Source: CALAGB01 sp963713965 (lineage in GTDB: Bacteria > Chloroflexota > Chloroflexia > Thermomicrobiales > Thermomicrobiaceae). Taken from it: a stretch of DNA of 64,000 bases. The notes under the pieces were generated by a model that was not told the origin of the DNA, ran no database searches, and saw nothing but the letters and a program-made list of their open reading frames with translations. A program made the translations under genes and the position numbers. Positions 41,589 through 50,756 of the stretch are shown piece by piece; the first letter of the stretch is position 1, and each line of letters opens with the position of its first letter. The stretch lies in the NCBI GenBank assembly GCA_963713965.1, contig OY970217.1, positions 2,356,001-2,420,000 on the forward strand. Direction: 5' to 3'.

Positions 41589-42986
41589 ATGGCGACTTCA
41601 ATCTCGATCCCGCTTGATCAGCTTGCTTCTGCGCTGCGCGGCACCTTAATTGCTCCCGAGCACGCTGATTACGATGCCGCTCGGTCGGTCTACAACGCCA
41701 TGATCGACAAGCGTCCGGTCGCGGTCGTCCGCTGCGCTGACGTGGCAGACGCAATTGCCGCCGTGCGGTTTGCCCGGGACCACGATCTTCTTCTCGCGGT
41801 TCGGGGCGGCGGACACAATGGGCCGGGTCACGGCACTTGCGATGGTGGCATCGTGCTCGACCTGCGCCAGATGAACAGCGTGCGCGTCGACCCGGCTAAT
41901 CGGACTGCTCGGGTCGAGGGAGGATGCCTGCTGAGCGAGGTCGATCACGCCACGCATCCATTCGGCCTGGCAGTGCCGGCTGGCGTTGTCTCGACAACCG
42001 GCGTCGCCGGCCTGACTCTTGGCGGCGGGCTCGGTCACCTGACTCGCAAATTTGGGCTGTCGATCGACAATCTGCTGGAGGTTGATGTCATCCTCTCCGA
42101 CGGCCGGTTAGTGACTGCCAGCGCCGACCAAAACGCCGACCTGTTTTGGGCGATTCGCGGTGGTGGCGGAAACTTCGGTGTCGTCACGTCGTTCGTGTTC
42201 CGCCTGCAACCGGTCAGCACGGTCATCGGGGGCCCGATGTTTTGGCCCTTCGAAAGCGCGGCCGAGGTGCTGCGCCTCTATGACACGTTTCTGCATGGGG
42301 CGCCCGACGATCTCAACGGTACGCTGGGTTCCGTGGTCGTGCCACCGATCGAGCCGTTCCCGGCCGAGCTGCACAATCAGCAGATGATCGCCATCACCTG
42401 GTGCTACACAGGTACAGCTGACGACGCAGTCACGACCTTCGCGAACATCCGTGAATTGTTCGGTACGCCCGCGCTCGACTGGGTCGGCGAGCTCCCGTTC
42501 CCGGCGCTGCAGAGTATGTTCGATGCCACCTATCCAGCGGGGTTGCAGTGGTACTGGAAGTCGGATTTCGTCAACGCGCTGTCAGAAGAGGCGATCGCGC
42601 TGCACGTTGCGCACCTGTCCGAGCTTCCTACGCCACTCTCGACGTTGCTGCTGCATCCGATCGACGGAGCCGCCAGCCGGATCGCGCCGGGCGCCACGCC
42701 CTGGACTTATCGTCGTGCGACGTGGGCTATGGTCATCGCCGGGGTCAGCGCCGACCCAGCCGATAAGGAGCGCATCATATCCTGGGCGCGGAAGTATTGG
42801 GAGGATTTGCATCCGTTCTCAGCTGGTGGCGCCTACATCAACTTCATCATGGAGGAAGGACAGGGACAGATCGAGGCCACCTACTCCGAAAACTACGCGA
42901 GGCTGGCAGACATCAAGGCGAAGTACGACCCGACCAACTTCTTCCGGGTGAACCAGAACATCAAGCCGGTCGCAATGACTCACTAG
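41589..42986 (+). CDS. FAD-binding oxidoreductase, berberine bridge enzyme-like
   Basis: 465 residues from ATG 41589 (GGGAGGCGACAG upstream). The PCMH-type FAD domain shows RGGGHNGPGHGTCDGGIVLDL, where the His of GGGH is the usual site of covalent FAD attachment, followed by GGGLGHLTRKFGLSIDNLL and AIRGGGGNFGVVTSF. The second attachment Cys of bicovalent family members is not seen, so FAD is probably linked once. The C-terminal BBE motif is YDPTNFFRVNQNI. Members oxidise sugars, alkaloids or polyketide intermediates with O2. No signal peptide. The adjacent LuxR-type regulator may control it. Confidence 0.92.
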   Translation: MATSISIPLDQLASALRGTLIAPEHADYDAARSVYNAMIDKRPVAVVRCADVADAIAAVRFARDHDLLLAVRGGGHNGPGHGTCDGGIVLDLRQMNSVRVDPANRTARVEGGCLLSEVDHATHPFGLAVPAGVVSTTGVAGLTLGGGLGHLTRKFGLSIDNLLEVDVILSDGRLVTASADQNADLFWAIRGGGGNFGVVTSFVFRLQPVSTVIGGPMFWPFESAAEVLRLYDTFLHGAPDDLNGTLGSVVVPPIEPFPAELHNQQMIAITWCYTGTADDAVTTFANIRELFGTPALDWVGELPFPALQSMFDATYPAGLQWYWKSDFVNALSEEAIALHVAHLSELPTPLSTLLLHPIDGAASRIAPGATPWTYRRATWAMVIAGVSADPADKERIISWARKYWEDLHPFSAGGAYINFIMEEGQGQIEATYSENYARLADIKAKYDPTNFFRVNQNIKPVAMTH

Positions 42987-43317
42987 GTGCTTGCCACCGG
43001 TGGTTCGCGCCCCGACCGATCCGTGAAACGGATCCGCGAATGCGCAGTCACGTATCGATCACGCGAAAGGGAATAGCTTGTACTTTCAGTTAATCATACA
43101 TAGTGTAATCGTGATGTAAGCGCCGACTCTGCATTTGATCGTTGGTTGCACCTTGAATGAGGCCAGATGAGCAGCTCAGCCGAGACTTATGAAATGCACA
43201 TGGTGCCGCATTGCTTCGGTCCACTGGCTAAGGAGGTCGTGACTCGGTCGCGGCCGCACCAGAAGCAGGCGCGTCGGTCCGTTTGTTGCATCTGGCACGC
43301 GGTGAAATCCATTCCCG
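42987..43317. other. Intergenic region
   Basis: 331 bp between the convergent FAD oxidase and Nudix-like genes. The only open frame (43167 onward) has no ribosome-binding site or family resemblance. No terminator hairpin or repeat was found. Confidence 0.4.
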
Positions 43318-43776
43318 TTATCTCTCCAACGACGTCGCGCCGCGCGCGCGATTTGCCATGATCTTGGCGATCACGTCCAGCGCCCAACCATGATGCGCCA
43401 CGTCCTTCCGTTCCGGCAACTGTGCCGGTCGGAACCATTGGAGCGACGAGACCCTCTCGCCTGCATGGATAATCGACGGATCGCTCAACTCCGTGACGAA
43501 ATGAAAGCTCAAATGCCAGCTCTGGTCGTTGCCGCGGAAGGATTCGATGTGATCGAGTTCCGGCGCGACACCTCGCAGGCCCAGTTGCTCATCCAGAATG
43601 CGTTTCACTGCGTCTTGTGGATGCTCGAGGAACGCCAATTCGTCGTCCGGCAGGAACCAGCCGGTCTGATGGTCGTACTGTCCGGAACGCGGATAACGGA
43701 CCATGGCGACTCGGTCTTCGGTAAGGAGCGCCACATCGGCGATGAGTTTGTGAACGTCGCAAGTGGTCTCAGGCAT
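43318..43776 (-). CDS. Nudix-like protein with degenerate Nudix box
   Basis: 152 residues from ATG 43776, with GGAGGG 11 nt upstream (ATG 43800 is an alternative). The fold resembles Nudix hydrolases: LIADVALLTEDRVAMVRYP, then GWFLPDDELAFLEHPQDAVKRILDEQLGL, and later IESFRGNDQSWHLSFHFVTEL and SSLQWFRPAQLP. Compared with the box GX5EX7REUXEEXGU, the catalytic REUXEE core reads RILDEQ, so two key Glu residues are replaced (the others survive). Metal binding and pyrophosphatase activity may be weak or lost; a regulatory or altered-substrate role is possible. Confidence 0.75.
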   Translation of the reverse strand: MPETTCDVHKLIADVALLTEDRVAMVRYPRSGQYDHQTGWFLPDDELAFLEHPQDAVKRILDEQLGLRGVAPELDHIESFRGNDQSWHLSFHFVTELSDPSIIHAGERVSSLQWFRPAQLPERKDVAHHGWALDVIAKIMANRARGATSLER

Positions 43777-43939
43777 GCTGGTCACATCCCTCCAGTGCAT
43801 TGGAGCGAACGAGCCATAGCTCCAATGAGGTCATCGAGGAGCATTGCGAGAGTCTACCTATTGTGCGCAGGATTGGTGTTGCGAGGAAAAAATATCGCCG
43901 GCGACTGTCCAGACTCTTGCGTCGCCGGCGATCGATGTC

Positions 43940-44179
43940 TTAGGCCGTGGCAGTCGAACGACGACGCCATTCGATACGCGCCAAGATGGCGAAGGTGACC
44001 GTAACCGCGATCGCGACCAGCACGATCGACATCTCGAGTGATCCGCTGTGGTTGTCAGGATCGACACGGAAGATCAGCTCGATCCAGTCTTTCCACACCA
44101 GCGTCAGCACGGCAAACAGAAAGCTTGCCGCCGCCAGCACGGATTCAACCCAGAAACGTGGTCGTAGACGGTCCCGCAT
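43940..44179 (-). CDS. Small two-helix membrane protein
   Basis: 79 residues from ATG 44179 (AAAGGAG upstream). Two membrane segments: VESVLAAASFLFAVLTLVW and MSIVLVAIAVTVTFAILA, separated by KDWIELIFRVDPDNHSG, with a basic C-terminus (RIEWRRRSTATA). Proteins of this shape (short FWxE...W.DWIE...) are common as uncharacterised conserved membrane proteins in actinobacteria and Chloroflexota, as I recall. No function is known. Confidence 0.75.
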   Translation of the reverse strand: MRDRLRPRFWVESVLAAASFLFAVLTLVWKDWIELIFRVDPDNHSGSLEMSIVLVAIAVTVTFAILARIEWRRRSTATA

Positions 44180-44310
44180 GGGTGCTCCTTTCCCGGTTTC
44201 CCCGGAGTTTCCTCGTCCTCGTCGAAGGGGACTCGTGAGCATTCTTCATACCAAACCCATTCAGTCCCGTCAAATCCAGCGGGGGTGTACGTGCGGAATT
44301 AATTTGCACG

Positions 44311-44748
44311 TCACTCACTTCTCGACCGAATCAACCGCTCGACGTTGGTGCGTATCTGATCGCGCACGGCGATGAATCCATCGAGGGCCGCACCGAACGG
44401 GTCCGGTATCTCCCAGGATCCGACAACGTTGCCGTCATTGACGAATGAAGGGACCTCTTCCGACGAGCAAAGCAACACGATCTCGGCTGCTTCATCGACC
44501 ATCTCCTGGGTAACGGTTTTGACTCGCTGGCAGGAGATGTCAATACCGTCATCGCGCATCGCGTCGATGGCGTATGCGGCCGGTCCTCCGTACATCGCTG
44601 GTGTGTGACTGAGGACGCCCGCGCTCATCGCGTCTCGCGAATTCGTCAGATGATTGTAGTACGCCTCCGCCATCTGACTGCGAGCGACGTTCCCCGCGCA
44701 AATGAAGAGTATGCGTGGTATTGGCTCGATCTCCCAACGTCCGTGCAT
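44311..44748 (-). CDS. Low molecular weight phosphatase / arsenate reductase-like protein
   Basis: 145 residues. The phosphate-binding loop C17-AGNVA-R23-S gives the CX5R signature (ILFICAGNVARSQMAEA), and IPDPFG provides the general-acid Asp. VLSHTPAMYGG and MRDDGIDIS are typical of the thioredoxin-coupled ArsC / LMW-PTP group. The two extra cysteines of thioredoxin-linked ArsC are not clearly paired here, so tyrosine phosphatase or arsenate reductase activity cannot be separated from sequence. No ars operon genes are adjacent. Transcribed from the divergent gap shared with the GGT gene. Confidence 0.82.
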   Translation of the reverse strand: MHGRWEIEPIPRILFICAGNVARSQMAEAYYNHLTNSRDAMSAGVLSHTPAMYGGPAAYAIDAMRDDGIDISCQRVKTVTQEMVDEAAEIVLLCSSEEVPSFVNDGNVVGSWEIPDPFGAALDGFIAVRDQIRTNVERLIRSRSE

Positions 44749-44905
44749 CAGGTTATCAGTGAAACGCCGATCTCAGCCTAGCGGCCATGCGCCGTGCCGT
44801 CGAGCCCGCGCCCACTCAACCGATTGACGAACCGGCCTGCGCGATTCATTGTTCTCCAACGGGGATCTCGAGCGGGTGCGCCCGTCTGCGGAAGGAGCCG
44901 ACGAC

Positions 44906-46567
44906 ATGACGTTCACACGGTCGCGCTGGGTGATGGACAAGACTGGGGCAAGCTCTGACGGGGGCATGGTCGTCGCCAAGCAGAACGAAGCGGCGTTGGC
45001 TGGCGCGCGCATGCTGGCTGAAGGCGGCAATGCTATCGACGCGGCCGTGGCAGCGGCCTGGGTCATGAACGTGATGGAACCCTACAACACCAGCATCGGT
45101 GGCAGCGGCTATCTGGTCTATCACGGCGTCGACGGGCAGGCCATGTTCGTTGACTTCAGCAACCGGGCTGGAACGAAGGCCACGCCGGAGGCGTTGAAAT
45201 CTCGCAGGTCAATTGCGTTCAAGGGTGGCCTGGCGGCGATGGTGCCGGGAACGGTCGGCGGCTTGACGAGCGCGCTCGAACGCTTCGGCAGTCTACCGCT
45301 GGCTCAGGTCATGGCCCCGGCCATCGACATCGCCGAGAACGGCATGCCACTCAACTGGGTCCTCGCGTTGCGATTGCTGCAGGAGTTGGAGGGGCTGCGC
45401 GCCAATCCGAAGTCAGCCGAGATCTTCCTGGTGGATGGCGATCCCGGCATGGCGCATGGCGTTGACGTGGTGCGGCAGACTGATCTGGCTCGGACCCTGC
45501 GCCTCATCGCGGAACATGGACCAGAGGCGTTCTACACCGGTCCCGTCGCCCGTGAGATCGTCGATTTCGTCGTCGCGCACGGGGGGTTGCTGGAGATGCA
45601 GGACATGGCCGCGTATCAGGCGACGGTTGTCCCGGCGCTCAGCGCCCGTTTCGGCGACTACGAGCTATTGACCGGTCCGCTTCCCTGTCCTGGCTTGATG
45701 ACCATCCAGGGTCTGAAGCTGCTCGAGGGGTTCGATCTGAAGGCGATGGGGCACAACTCGGTCGAGTCGCTGCACGTCATAGCCGAAGCGTTCCGTCTCG
45801 CCTTCGCCGACCGTGACGCCTACTTCGGTGATCCCGACTTCGTCAATGTGCCGGTCGACACGCTTCTGTCGGACGCCTATCTCACACGACGACGCGCCCA
45901 GATCGACCCGTCTCGTGCGATGAAGACCGCGCTGCCCGGTGATGTCGGCGTGGCGCCTCTTGGTCGTCAGGCAGGCGGAGGGGGCACCACGCACATCTCG
46001 GTCGTCGACGCCGAAGGCAACACGGTTTCGATGACGCACACGCTCATCGGCGGCTGGTCCGGGTTGGGAGTAGCTGGGAACACAGGTGTGGTGATGAACT
46101 GCGCGGCGCAGTGGTTCGATCCCGGCAGTGGAGCGCCCAACAGCGTGGCGCCAGGTAAGCGACCGGTCGCCAACATGACGCCGATCATTGCGCGCAAGGA
46201 CGGCCGCGCGGTGCTGGCGGTCGGCGCTCCCGGCTCACGCAAGATCAGCAACGCGGTGAGTCAGGCGACGCTCAACTCGCTCGTCTACGGAATGCCGGTA
46301 CAGGCAGCCATATCGGCACCGCGCATCGACGCATCGCAGAACTTCATCCTGGCCGACGACCGCATCGATGAGGTTGTCCTCGCCGGGCTGCGCGATCTCG
46401 GGCATCGAGTGGACGCGGTGCACGAGTTCATCAATGCCGGTGGACCAGGTTCTGGATATCGTGGCTACTTCGCGCGACCGGCGGCGGTCTTCGTCGATGA
46501 CGACGGCATCCGCCACGGCGGCGATTACCCGTTCCTAGAGGGCATGGCCGTGGGAGTGCCGAGGTAG
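44906..46567 (+). CDS. Gamma-glutamyltransferase family protein
   Basis: 553 residues from ATG 44906 (AAGGAG 9 nt upstream). The Ntn-hydrolase layout is complete: GGMVVAKQNEAALAGARMLAEGGNAIDAAVAAAW at the N-terminus, SIGGSGYLVYHG, the self-cleavage site at GGGTTHISVVDAEGN (new N-terminal Thr of the small subunit), and the C-terminal MTPIIARKDGRAVLAVGAPGS and PRIDAS. Family enzymes hydrolyse or transfer gamma-glutamyl groups, or are cephalosporin acylase/CapD relatives. No signal peptide, so a cytoplasmic enzyme. The oxyanion SS pair of classical GGT is not obvious, so substrate is uncertain. Confidence 0.9.
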   Translation: MTFTRSRWVMDKTGASSDGGMVVAKQNEAALAGARMLAEGGNAIDAAVAAAWVMNVMEPYNTSIGGSGYLVYHGVDGQAMFVDFSNRAGTKATPEALKSRRSIAFKGGLAAMVPGTVGGLTSALERFGSLPLAQVMAPAIDIAENGMPLNWVLALRLLQELEGLRANPKSAEIFLVDGDPGMAHGVDVVRQTDLARTLRLIAEHGPEAFYTGPVAREIVDFVVAHGGLLEMQDMAAYQATVVPALSARFGDYELLTGPLPCPGLMTIQGLKLLEGFDLKAMGHNSVESLHVIAEAFRLAFADRDAYFGDPDFVNVPVDTLLSDAYLTRRRAQIDPSRAMKTALPGDVGVAPLGRQAGGGGTTHISVVDAEGNTVSMTHTLIGGWSGLGVAGNTGVVMNCAAQWFDPGSGAPNSVAPGKRPVANMTPIIARKDGRAVLAVGAPGSRKISNAVSQATLNSLVYGMPVQAAISAPRIDASQNFILADDRIDEVVLAGLRDLGHRVDAVHEFINAGGPGSGYRGYFARPAAVFVDDDGIRHGGDYPFLEGMAVGVPR

Positions 46568-46639
46568 GTGATGCTACGCTGACCGTCAGTTCAATATAGG
46601 CTCAAATCGAATGACGATCTTGGTCGTGTCCCGAGGTTA

Positions 46640-47314
46640 CTACACCGGCCACTCTTCTTGATGCCAGGCGGCGTCCCAGAAGGCGTATTCGTAGCGACTC
46701 GACGCAAGGAAGATCTCGGTCATGCGGGCAATTTCGTCCGTCGAGGCACGGGCCGCGACTCGGTCGAATGTGTCGCGCAGCCGTTCGGCAAGTTCCCCGT
46801 ATTCGGGCGTGCTGTACATCTCGATCCACTCGGCGAACAGCGGCTGGTGGGACGGCAGCCCCGCTTCGGCCAGCTTGTGGCCAATCTCCCAATAACCCCA
46901 TTGGCAGGGGAGCAGAGCGGCCATCAGTTCTGCCGTGGTGCCGCCGTAGGCCACCGAGAGGAGATGACGCGTGTAGGCGTGGGTTGTTGGTGACGCTGGC
47001 GTCGTCTCCAGATCGGTGCGCGTGACGCCGAACCGCTCGCAGTAGCCGCGATGCAGCTCCATCTCGACGTGTAATGTGGCGTGAACCAGCTCGGCGAAAA
47101 GCTCCATGATTTCGATGTCGTGAGCGCCCGCTACTCCGAGGGCCAGCACTCGACTGTACTCCAGCAGGTAAACGTAATCCTGGCGGACGTAGTAGGCAAA
47201 TGGCTCGAGCGGCAACGTACCCTCGCCGATGCCGCGCACGAACGGATGAGTCAGGATGCGTTGTCGGATCTCCCGCGTGCCTTCGAGCAGCGTCGTCGAT
47301 GGTGTGTCAGACAT
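46640..47314 (-). CDS. tenA: TenA/thiaminase II family protein
   Basis: 224 residues, normal for TenA. Active-site residues are present: Asp46 (YYVRQDYVYL), Cys137 (LLPCQWGYWEIG) and Glu209 (SSRYEYAFWD), the TenA-C class. The enzyme hydrolyses aminopyrimidine products of degraded thiamine so the pyrimidine can be reused in thiamine synthesis. No thi genes or ThiXYZ transporter lie next to it, and no TPP riboswitch was recognised upstream. It is preceded on the same strand by a secreted-protein gene 15 bp downstream of its own start region's far side, which gives no functional hint. Confidence 0.9.
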   Translation of the reverse strand: MSDTPSTTLLEGTREIRQRILTHPFVRGIGEGTLPLEPFAYYVRQDYVYLLEYSRVLALGVAGAHDIEIMELFAELVHATLHVEMELHRGYCERFGVTRTDLETTPASPTTHAYTRHLLSVAYGGTTAELMAALLPCQWGYWEIGHKLAEAGLPSHQPLFAEWIEMYSTPEYGELAERLRDTFDRVAARASTDEIARMTEIFLASSRYEYAFWDAAWHQEEWPV

Positions 47315-47329
47315 GTTTCTCTTCTCGTC

Positions 47330-48922
47330 CTAATTCGGGGTCAGCGTCGTCGCAGATTTCAGCTGGGCGGCGAAACCGTTCGAGAACCACTGAATGGTGC
47401 CAATCTTGGGCGCGAACCAGGTGGTCATTGAAATCTGGTCCGGATGCGTGGCGTCGGTTCCGGTCCACTCGACAACATACATCTTCCACGCCTGGGTTAA
47501 CCCAGCGGGAGTGCTGACCTGTTGCCAGGCGACAACCTGAATCGACACGGTCATTAGTCGCGGCGGACCGGTACTGGAGATGGCGGTCGTTTCAGTTGAC
47601 CAGGACTGGCCGATATAGGGGTCATGGTTGGGAAAGTAGTGCACTGGTGGCCAGTAGACGGTCGTGTTGGTGAGGTTGCCCTCCTCATCCAGCGTGTCGA
47701 TCCCATACAGATCGAGGCCGGCCTGCGTGACGCTCCAATAAGTAATCTGACTGCCGCTACCGGTCTGCTCTTGCCTGGGGATCAGTTGGGCGCCGCCCGT
47801 GAAACCGTCGGTCACCCCGTTGATTTTCCATGTCCGGTCGATGTTGTCGGACGTGCCGAAGACCCATTCATCGCCCGGATCCATCGCAAGGTAGGACTGG
47901 TCGCCATTGAGACTGACCTGCGGACTCAAGGCATAGCGCCAGCGGAGGTAATGGAGCCCGATGTTCCCCATCTCCACCTGCCATGCGGCTGGATTGGACG
48001 GCGTGTAGGTGAGGACGCGCCGCTCGAATGGTTGCACCAGCACCCATTGGTACACACCCTGCAGCTTGACGTTGACCCAGACTGGGTCGGAAATGGGGTA
48101 GCCGAGCACGAACAGCCAATCGAACAGCGGATCGGCGTTCGACAGGTTGCCGTCCTGCTGAACCTGCCCCGACTGCGTCATGAAATCCCAGAAGGCACGC
48201 GGGATGTTGTAGCCGACGGTGGCATCGCCTGCACCGGAATAGGTGACGTAATGGGCATATTGCGCGCCTGGGTCGGTGGAGGCGTCCGGCTTGGTTGTCG
48301 TTCCGTCCGGCTGGAAGACCGTGGTCGCGTACTGTCCGGTCTCGTCGGGCTGGCTCAGATCGATGATGCGCTGGAAGTCGGCGTACGTGGGGAAGACGTT
48401 GTTGGGATCGCCTGCGATTGGAACGTCGGCGCCGGCGCCCGTGTCGAGATAGGTGTTGGAGCCGATCTGAATGCGACCGCTGATCAATTCGCGATCGACG
48501 AGTCCACTCGTGACATACCAGGGGCTGGAGACATCGCCGTTCGGGTCGATGATCTCCATCCGGCCTTTGTCGTAGTACTGAACGAGCCGTTGCTCCCCGG
48601 GCGAATCGAGATAGCGCTCATGCAGCGGGCCGCTGTCGGCTTCCGGACCCCAAAACCAGGTGCGCGAGACGTTGCCGCTGAGGACTGGCGAATCGGTGCG
48701 GGTCCAGACCTGTTCGAAGGCGCTGTCGGCGAAAGCGGGAGAAGCCGCGGCGACGCTCGGGACTGTCGCACTCACCATGAGGATTACCACGGTCAGCACG
48801 AGACACCGGCGCAACGGTACACCCTTCTGGATTGGCCGGTGTCGCTCCGCACGACTCCAGGCCACGGCTGCCTGGTCCGATCGAATCAACTCCGGCGTCA
48901 ACTGTTGCTTGCCTGCTGGCAT
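47330..48922 (-). CDS. Secreted protein with LGFP-like region, unknown function
   Basis: 530 residues, with a long basic N-terminus (~38 residues), a hydrophobic core (CLVLTVVILMVSATVPSVAAA) and a cleavage site near AFA. The mature part has FEQVWTRTDSPVLSG...TWFWGPEADSGPLHERYLDSPGEQRLVQYYDKGRMEI, a module common in Chloroflexota secreted proteins, and later GYNIPRAFWDFM...FDWLFVLGYPISDPVWV with VQPFERRVLTYTP, matching the repeat type in the L,D-transpeptidase at 1097-2473. The C-terminal third is a beta-rich domain without recognised family. It probably works at the cell wall. A 15-bp gap separates it from tenA. Confidence 0.75.
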   Translation of the reverse strand: MPAGKQQLTPELIRSDQAAVAWSRAERHRPIQKGVPLRRCLVLTVVILMVSATVPSVAAASPAFADSAFEQVWTRTDSPVLSGNVSRTWFWGPEADSGPLHERYLDSPGEQRLVQYYDKGRMEIIDPNGDVSSPWYVTSGLVDRELISGRIQIGSNTYLDTGAGADVPIAGDPNNVFPTYADFQRIIDLSQPDETGQYATTVFQPDGTTTKPDASTDPGAQYAHYVTYSGAGDATVGYNIPRAFWDFMTQSGQVQQDGNLSNADPLFDWLFVLGYPISDPVWVNVKLQGVYQWVLVQPFERRVLTYTPSNPAAWQVEMGNIGLHYLRWRYALSPQVSLNGDQSYLAMDPGDEWVFGTSDNIDRTWKINGVTDGFTGGAQLIPRQEQTGSGSQITYWSVTQAGLDLYGIDTLDEEGNLTNTTVYWPPVHYFPNHDPYIGQSWSTETTAISSTGPPRLMTVSIQVVAWQQVSTPAGLTQAWKMYVVEWTGTDATHPDQISMTTWFAPKIGTIQWFSNGFAAQLKSATTLTPN

Positions 48923-49138
48923 GATGGAGACAGTCTAGCAAGCTCAGATCACTTGTGCCGACCACCACCCGCTGTTCCAAGGGCGACGGCACATCGGGCA
49001 AAGGCGACACCCGGCTGGGGCCGTGCGAGAGCTCAGCCTGAAATTCCGCCCAAGTAGGTCGCATCTAATCAACGTTTGGGAACGTGCCGGGCTTCGCCTG
49101 CATGCATCAAATACGCGGAGAATGCTGTTGTTCGTGCG

Positions 49139-49714
49139 TCAGCGGTTGTCCTGGTTCTGGCTTCGACGCTCGCGCATTGCCTGCACCAATCCCTGCGAGG
49201 GGACGCGCAGAGCGCGGTTGAATTTGCTCGAAGCGTTCTCCCAGGCGATGGTGGCGGTCAGTTCGACGAGCGCATCCTCGTCGAACCAGGTTCGAAGTCG
49301 ATTAAAGAGTTCGTCGTCGACGTCGAGATCGGTGATGGTGATCCGGTCGGCGAACTCCAGGACCGCCCGTTCGCGTTCGTCGAACAGGTCGCTGCTGTCG
49401 TAGTTTGCCAGCGCCGCGAACTTCTCACCTGGCACGCCCAACTCACCGCCCACGGCGGCGTTGATGTCCTGTCAGAAGACGCAGCCGTTGAGCGATGCGA
49501 CGCGAACGTTGACCAGCGAAGCCAGCTTGCCATCGATCAGGCCAGAGCGGTCGAGGCCACTCCACATAGCTCGCACACCGCGGAAGATCGGCGGGCGACG
49601 GGCATAGAGCGTGTGGTTGAGCAAGGGCGCGCCCCATTTTGCCGCCTGGGCGTCGAAGACTGCTTGAATCGCGTCCTCAACGTCATCGCGACCGGCGCCA
49701 TTGACTCGCATCAT
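49139..49714 (-). CDS. AhpD/CMD-family protein with in-frame TGA, candidate selenoprotein
   Basis: 191 codons from ATG 49711-49714 (AAGGGGCGA upstream) to 49139, with one in-frame TGA at 49472-49474. Both sides match the carboxymuconolactone decarboxylase family: LASLVNVRVASLNGCVF before it, and QDINAAVGGELGV, DERERAVLEFADRIT, LVELTATIAWENASSKFNRAL after it. The family motif here is NGCxFCxDIN, so TGA sits exactly at the second Cys of CxxC (residue 81, C78-V-F-Sec81). A hairpin begins right after the TGA. AhpD-like proteins use this pair to reduce peroxides. A nonsense mutation is the alternative; but the reading frame beyond is intact for 110 codons. Confidence 0.65.
49439..49463 (-). promoter_or_regulatory. 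Possible bacterial SECIS hairpin
   Basis: On the mRNA, starting 9 nt after the UGA: CAAC pairs with GUUG, then CCGCC pairs with GGCGG, leaving apical loop GUG. The loop begins with G, 19 nt from the UGA, inside the 16-37 nt range and matching the G-in-loop rule of bacterial SECIS elements as I know them. GC-rich coding DNA makes chance hairpins common. Confidence 0.4.
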
Positions 49715-49865
49715 TCGCCCCTTCCCGTGCAGTCGGAATCGACCTGCCGAGTGTGTGGCAGCGGGACCAGATCGTCCAGAACCAATCTGGATCTCTACAC
49801 ATGAGGATTGGCAACCAATCGCCGTAGAGGCGGAGCGGACTCCGGCGGTGCGCATTGAGCTCGGA

Positions 49866-50756
49866 CTAGAAGAGAGCTAAATGGGTGACGATGAGGATGG
49901 CAATTGACCCGGTGCCGATGACCAGCGCCAGCCAGACGGCAGTCGTCGCCAACTCCGCCACCGCCTCGTTGCTGGCCGGCTGCTTCACGTTGCGACGCTG
50001 GTAAGCAACTCGCAAGTCGTTGAATGAGACGGTCAGGAGTGCCAGGGCAGCCACTCCAAGTGCGATCAACCACGCTGATAGAGCCGTATGCTGGACCACC
50101 TCGATACCCTGCTTGATGAGGTCGTCGTGCAAGATGAGCGTTCGTACCAGGACCACGATCGCCGCTGAAGCGATCAGGATACCGAGGGCCGAGCGACCGC
50201 GGCGAAGCTGGCTCCAACGCGTGTGACCACGGCGTACCCACCACATGGCCAGTCCCGCGAGGCTGAGGGTCGGGAAGACCATGAAGATCAGGTGAGAGAT
50301 CGTAGCGTACTCCACGGCGAAGCGTTGCACGTCGCCGTGCAGGTAGTAGCCCAGTACGATGGGGGTGCCCACCCAGATCATCGCGCCTGGGACCGCGCCC
50401 ACCACGAAGTCACGGAACTGGATGCGCAGCAGACCAGCGCCGATCGAGAAATACATGCGGACCAACGGCAGCGAGCGCCCGACGCCAACCACCACCAGGT
50501 CGTGCCCGCCCATGCGCGCGCGCCAGCGATCGACCGTCTCTTCGCTCCGTCTGCCGAAACGATTCATGACCGTGTTGAGGAGTCGCGAGCCGCCGGTTCG
50601 TGCAACGAGGTGGAGTGTGATCGTGCCCAGCATATCTGCCGCCACGACCAGCGCTACGGCGCCGACCAAGCCACTAAAGGAGTGGACGCCATAGCTTCCG
50701 GCAACCAGCAGGGCGATCTCGGCCGGGATTCCGGTGGGTATACCAAGCTCTCCCAC
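49866..50756 (-). CDS. DedA family membrane protein
   Basis: 296 residues from GTG 50756, with six or so membrane helices. The family's VTT region is clear: GELGIPTGIPAEIALLVAGSYG, MNRFGRRSEETVDRWRARMGGHDLVVVGVGRSLPLVRMYFSIGAGLLRI. DedA proteins are membrane transporters implicated in undecaprenyl phosphate flipping and envelope homeostasis. The GTG start would delete the first helix. The frame is open upstream (IEQLITQYGVYIVALLIFVGELG), and GGAG sits at good spacing from ATC codons at 50808-50813 where ATG would be expected, so the real start is probably there. Confidence 0.85.
   Translation of the reverse strand: MGELGIPTGIPAEIALLVAGSYGVHSFSGLVGAVALVVAADMLGTITLHLVARTGGSRLLNTVMNRFGRRSEETVDRWRARMGGHDLVVVGVGRSLPLVRMYFSIGAGLLRIQFRDFVVGAVPGAMIWVGTPIVLGYYLHGDVQRFAVEYATISHLIFMVFPTLSLAGLAMWWVRRGHTRWSQLRRGRSALGILIASAAIVVLVRTLILHDDLIKQGIEVVQHTALSAWLIALGVAALALLTVSFNDLRVAYQRRNVKQPASNEAVAELATTAVWLALVIGTGSIAILIVTHLALF

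Noticed and set aside
46567..47314. Possible TPP riboswitch upstream of tenA
   Set aside because: The leader upstream of the tenA start is only the short gap after the neighbouring gene and lacks the conserved CTGAGA and ACCTGA elements.
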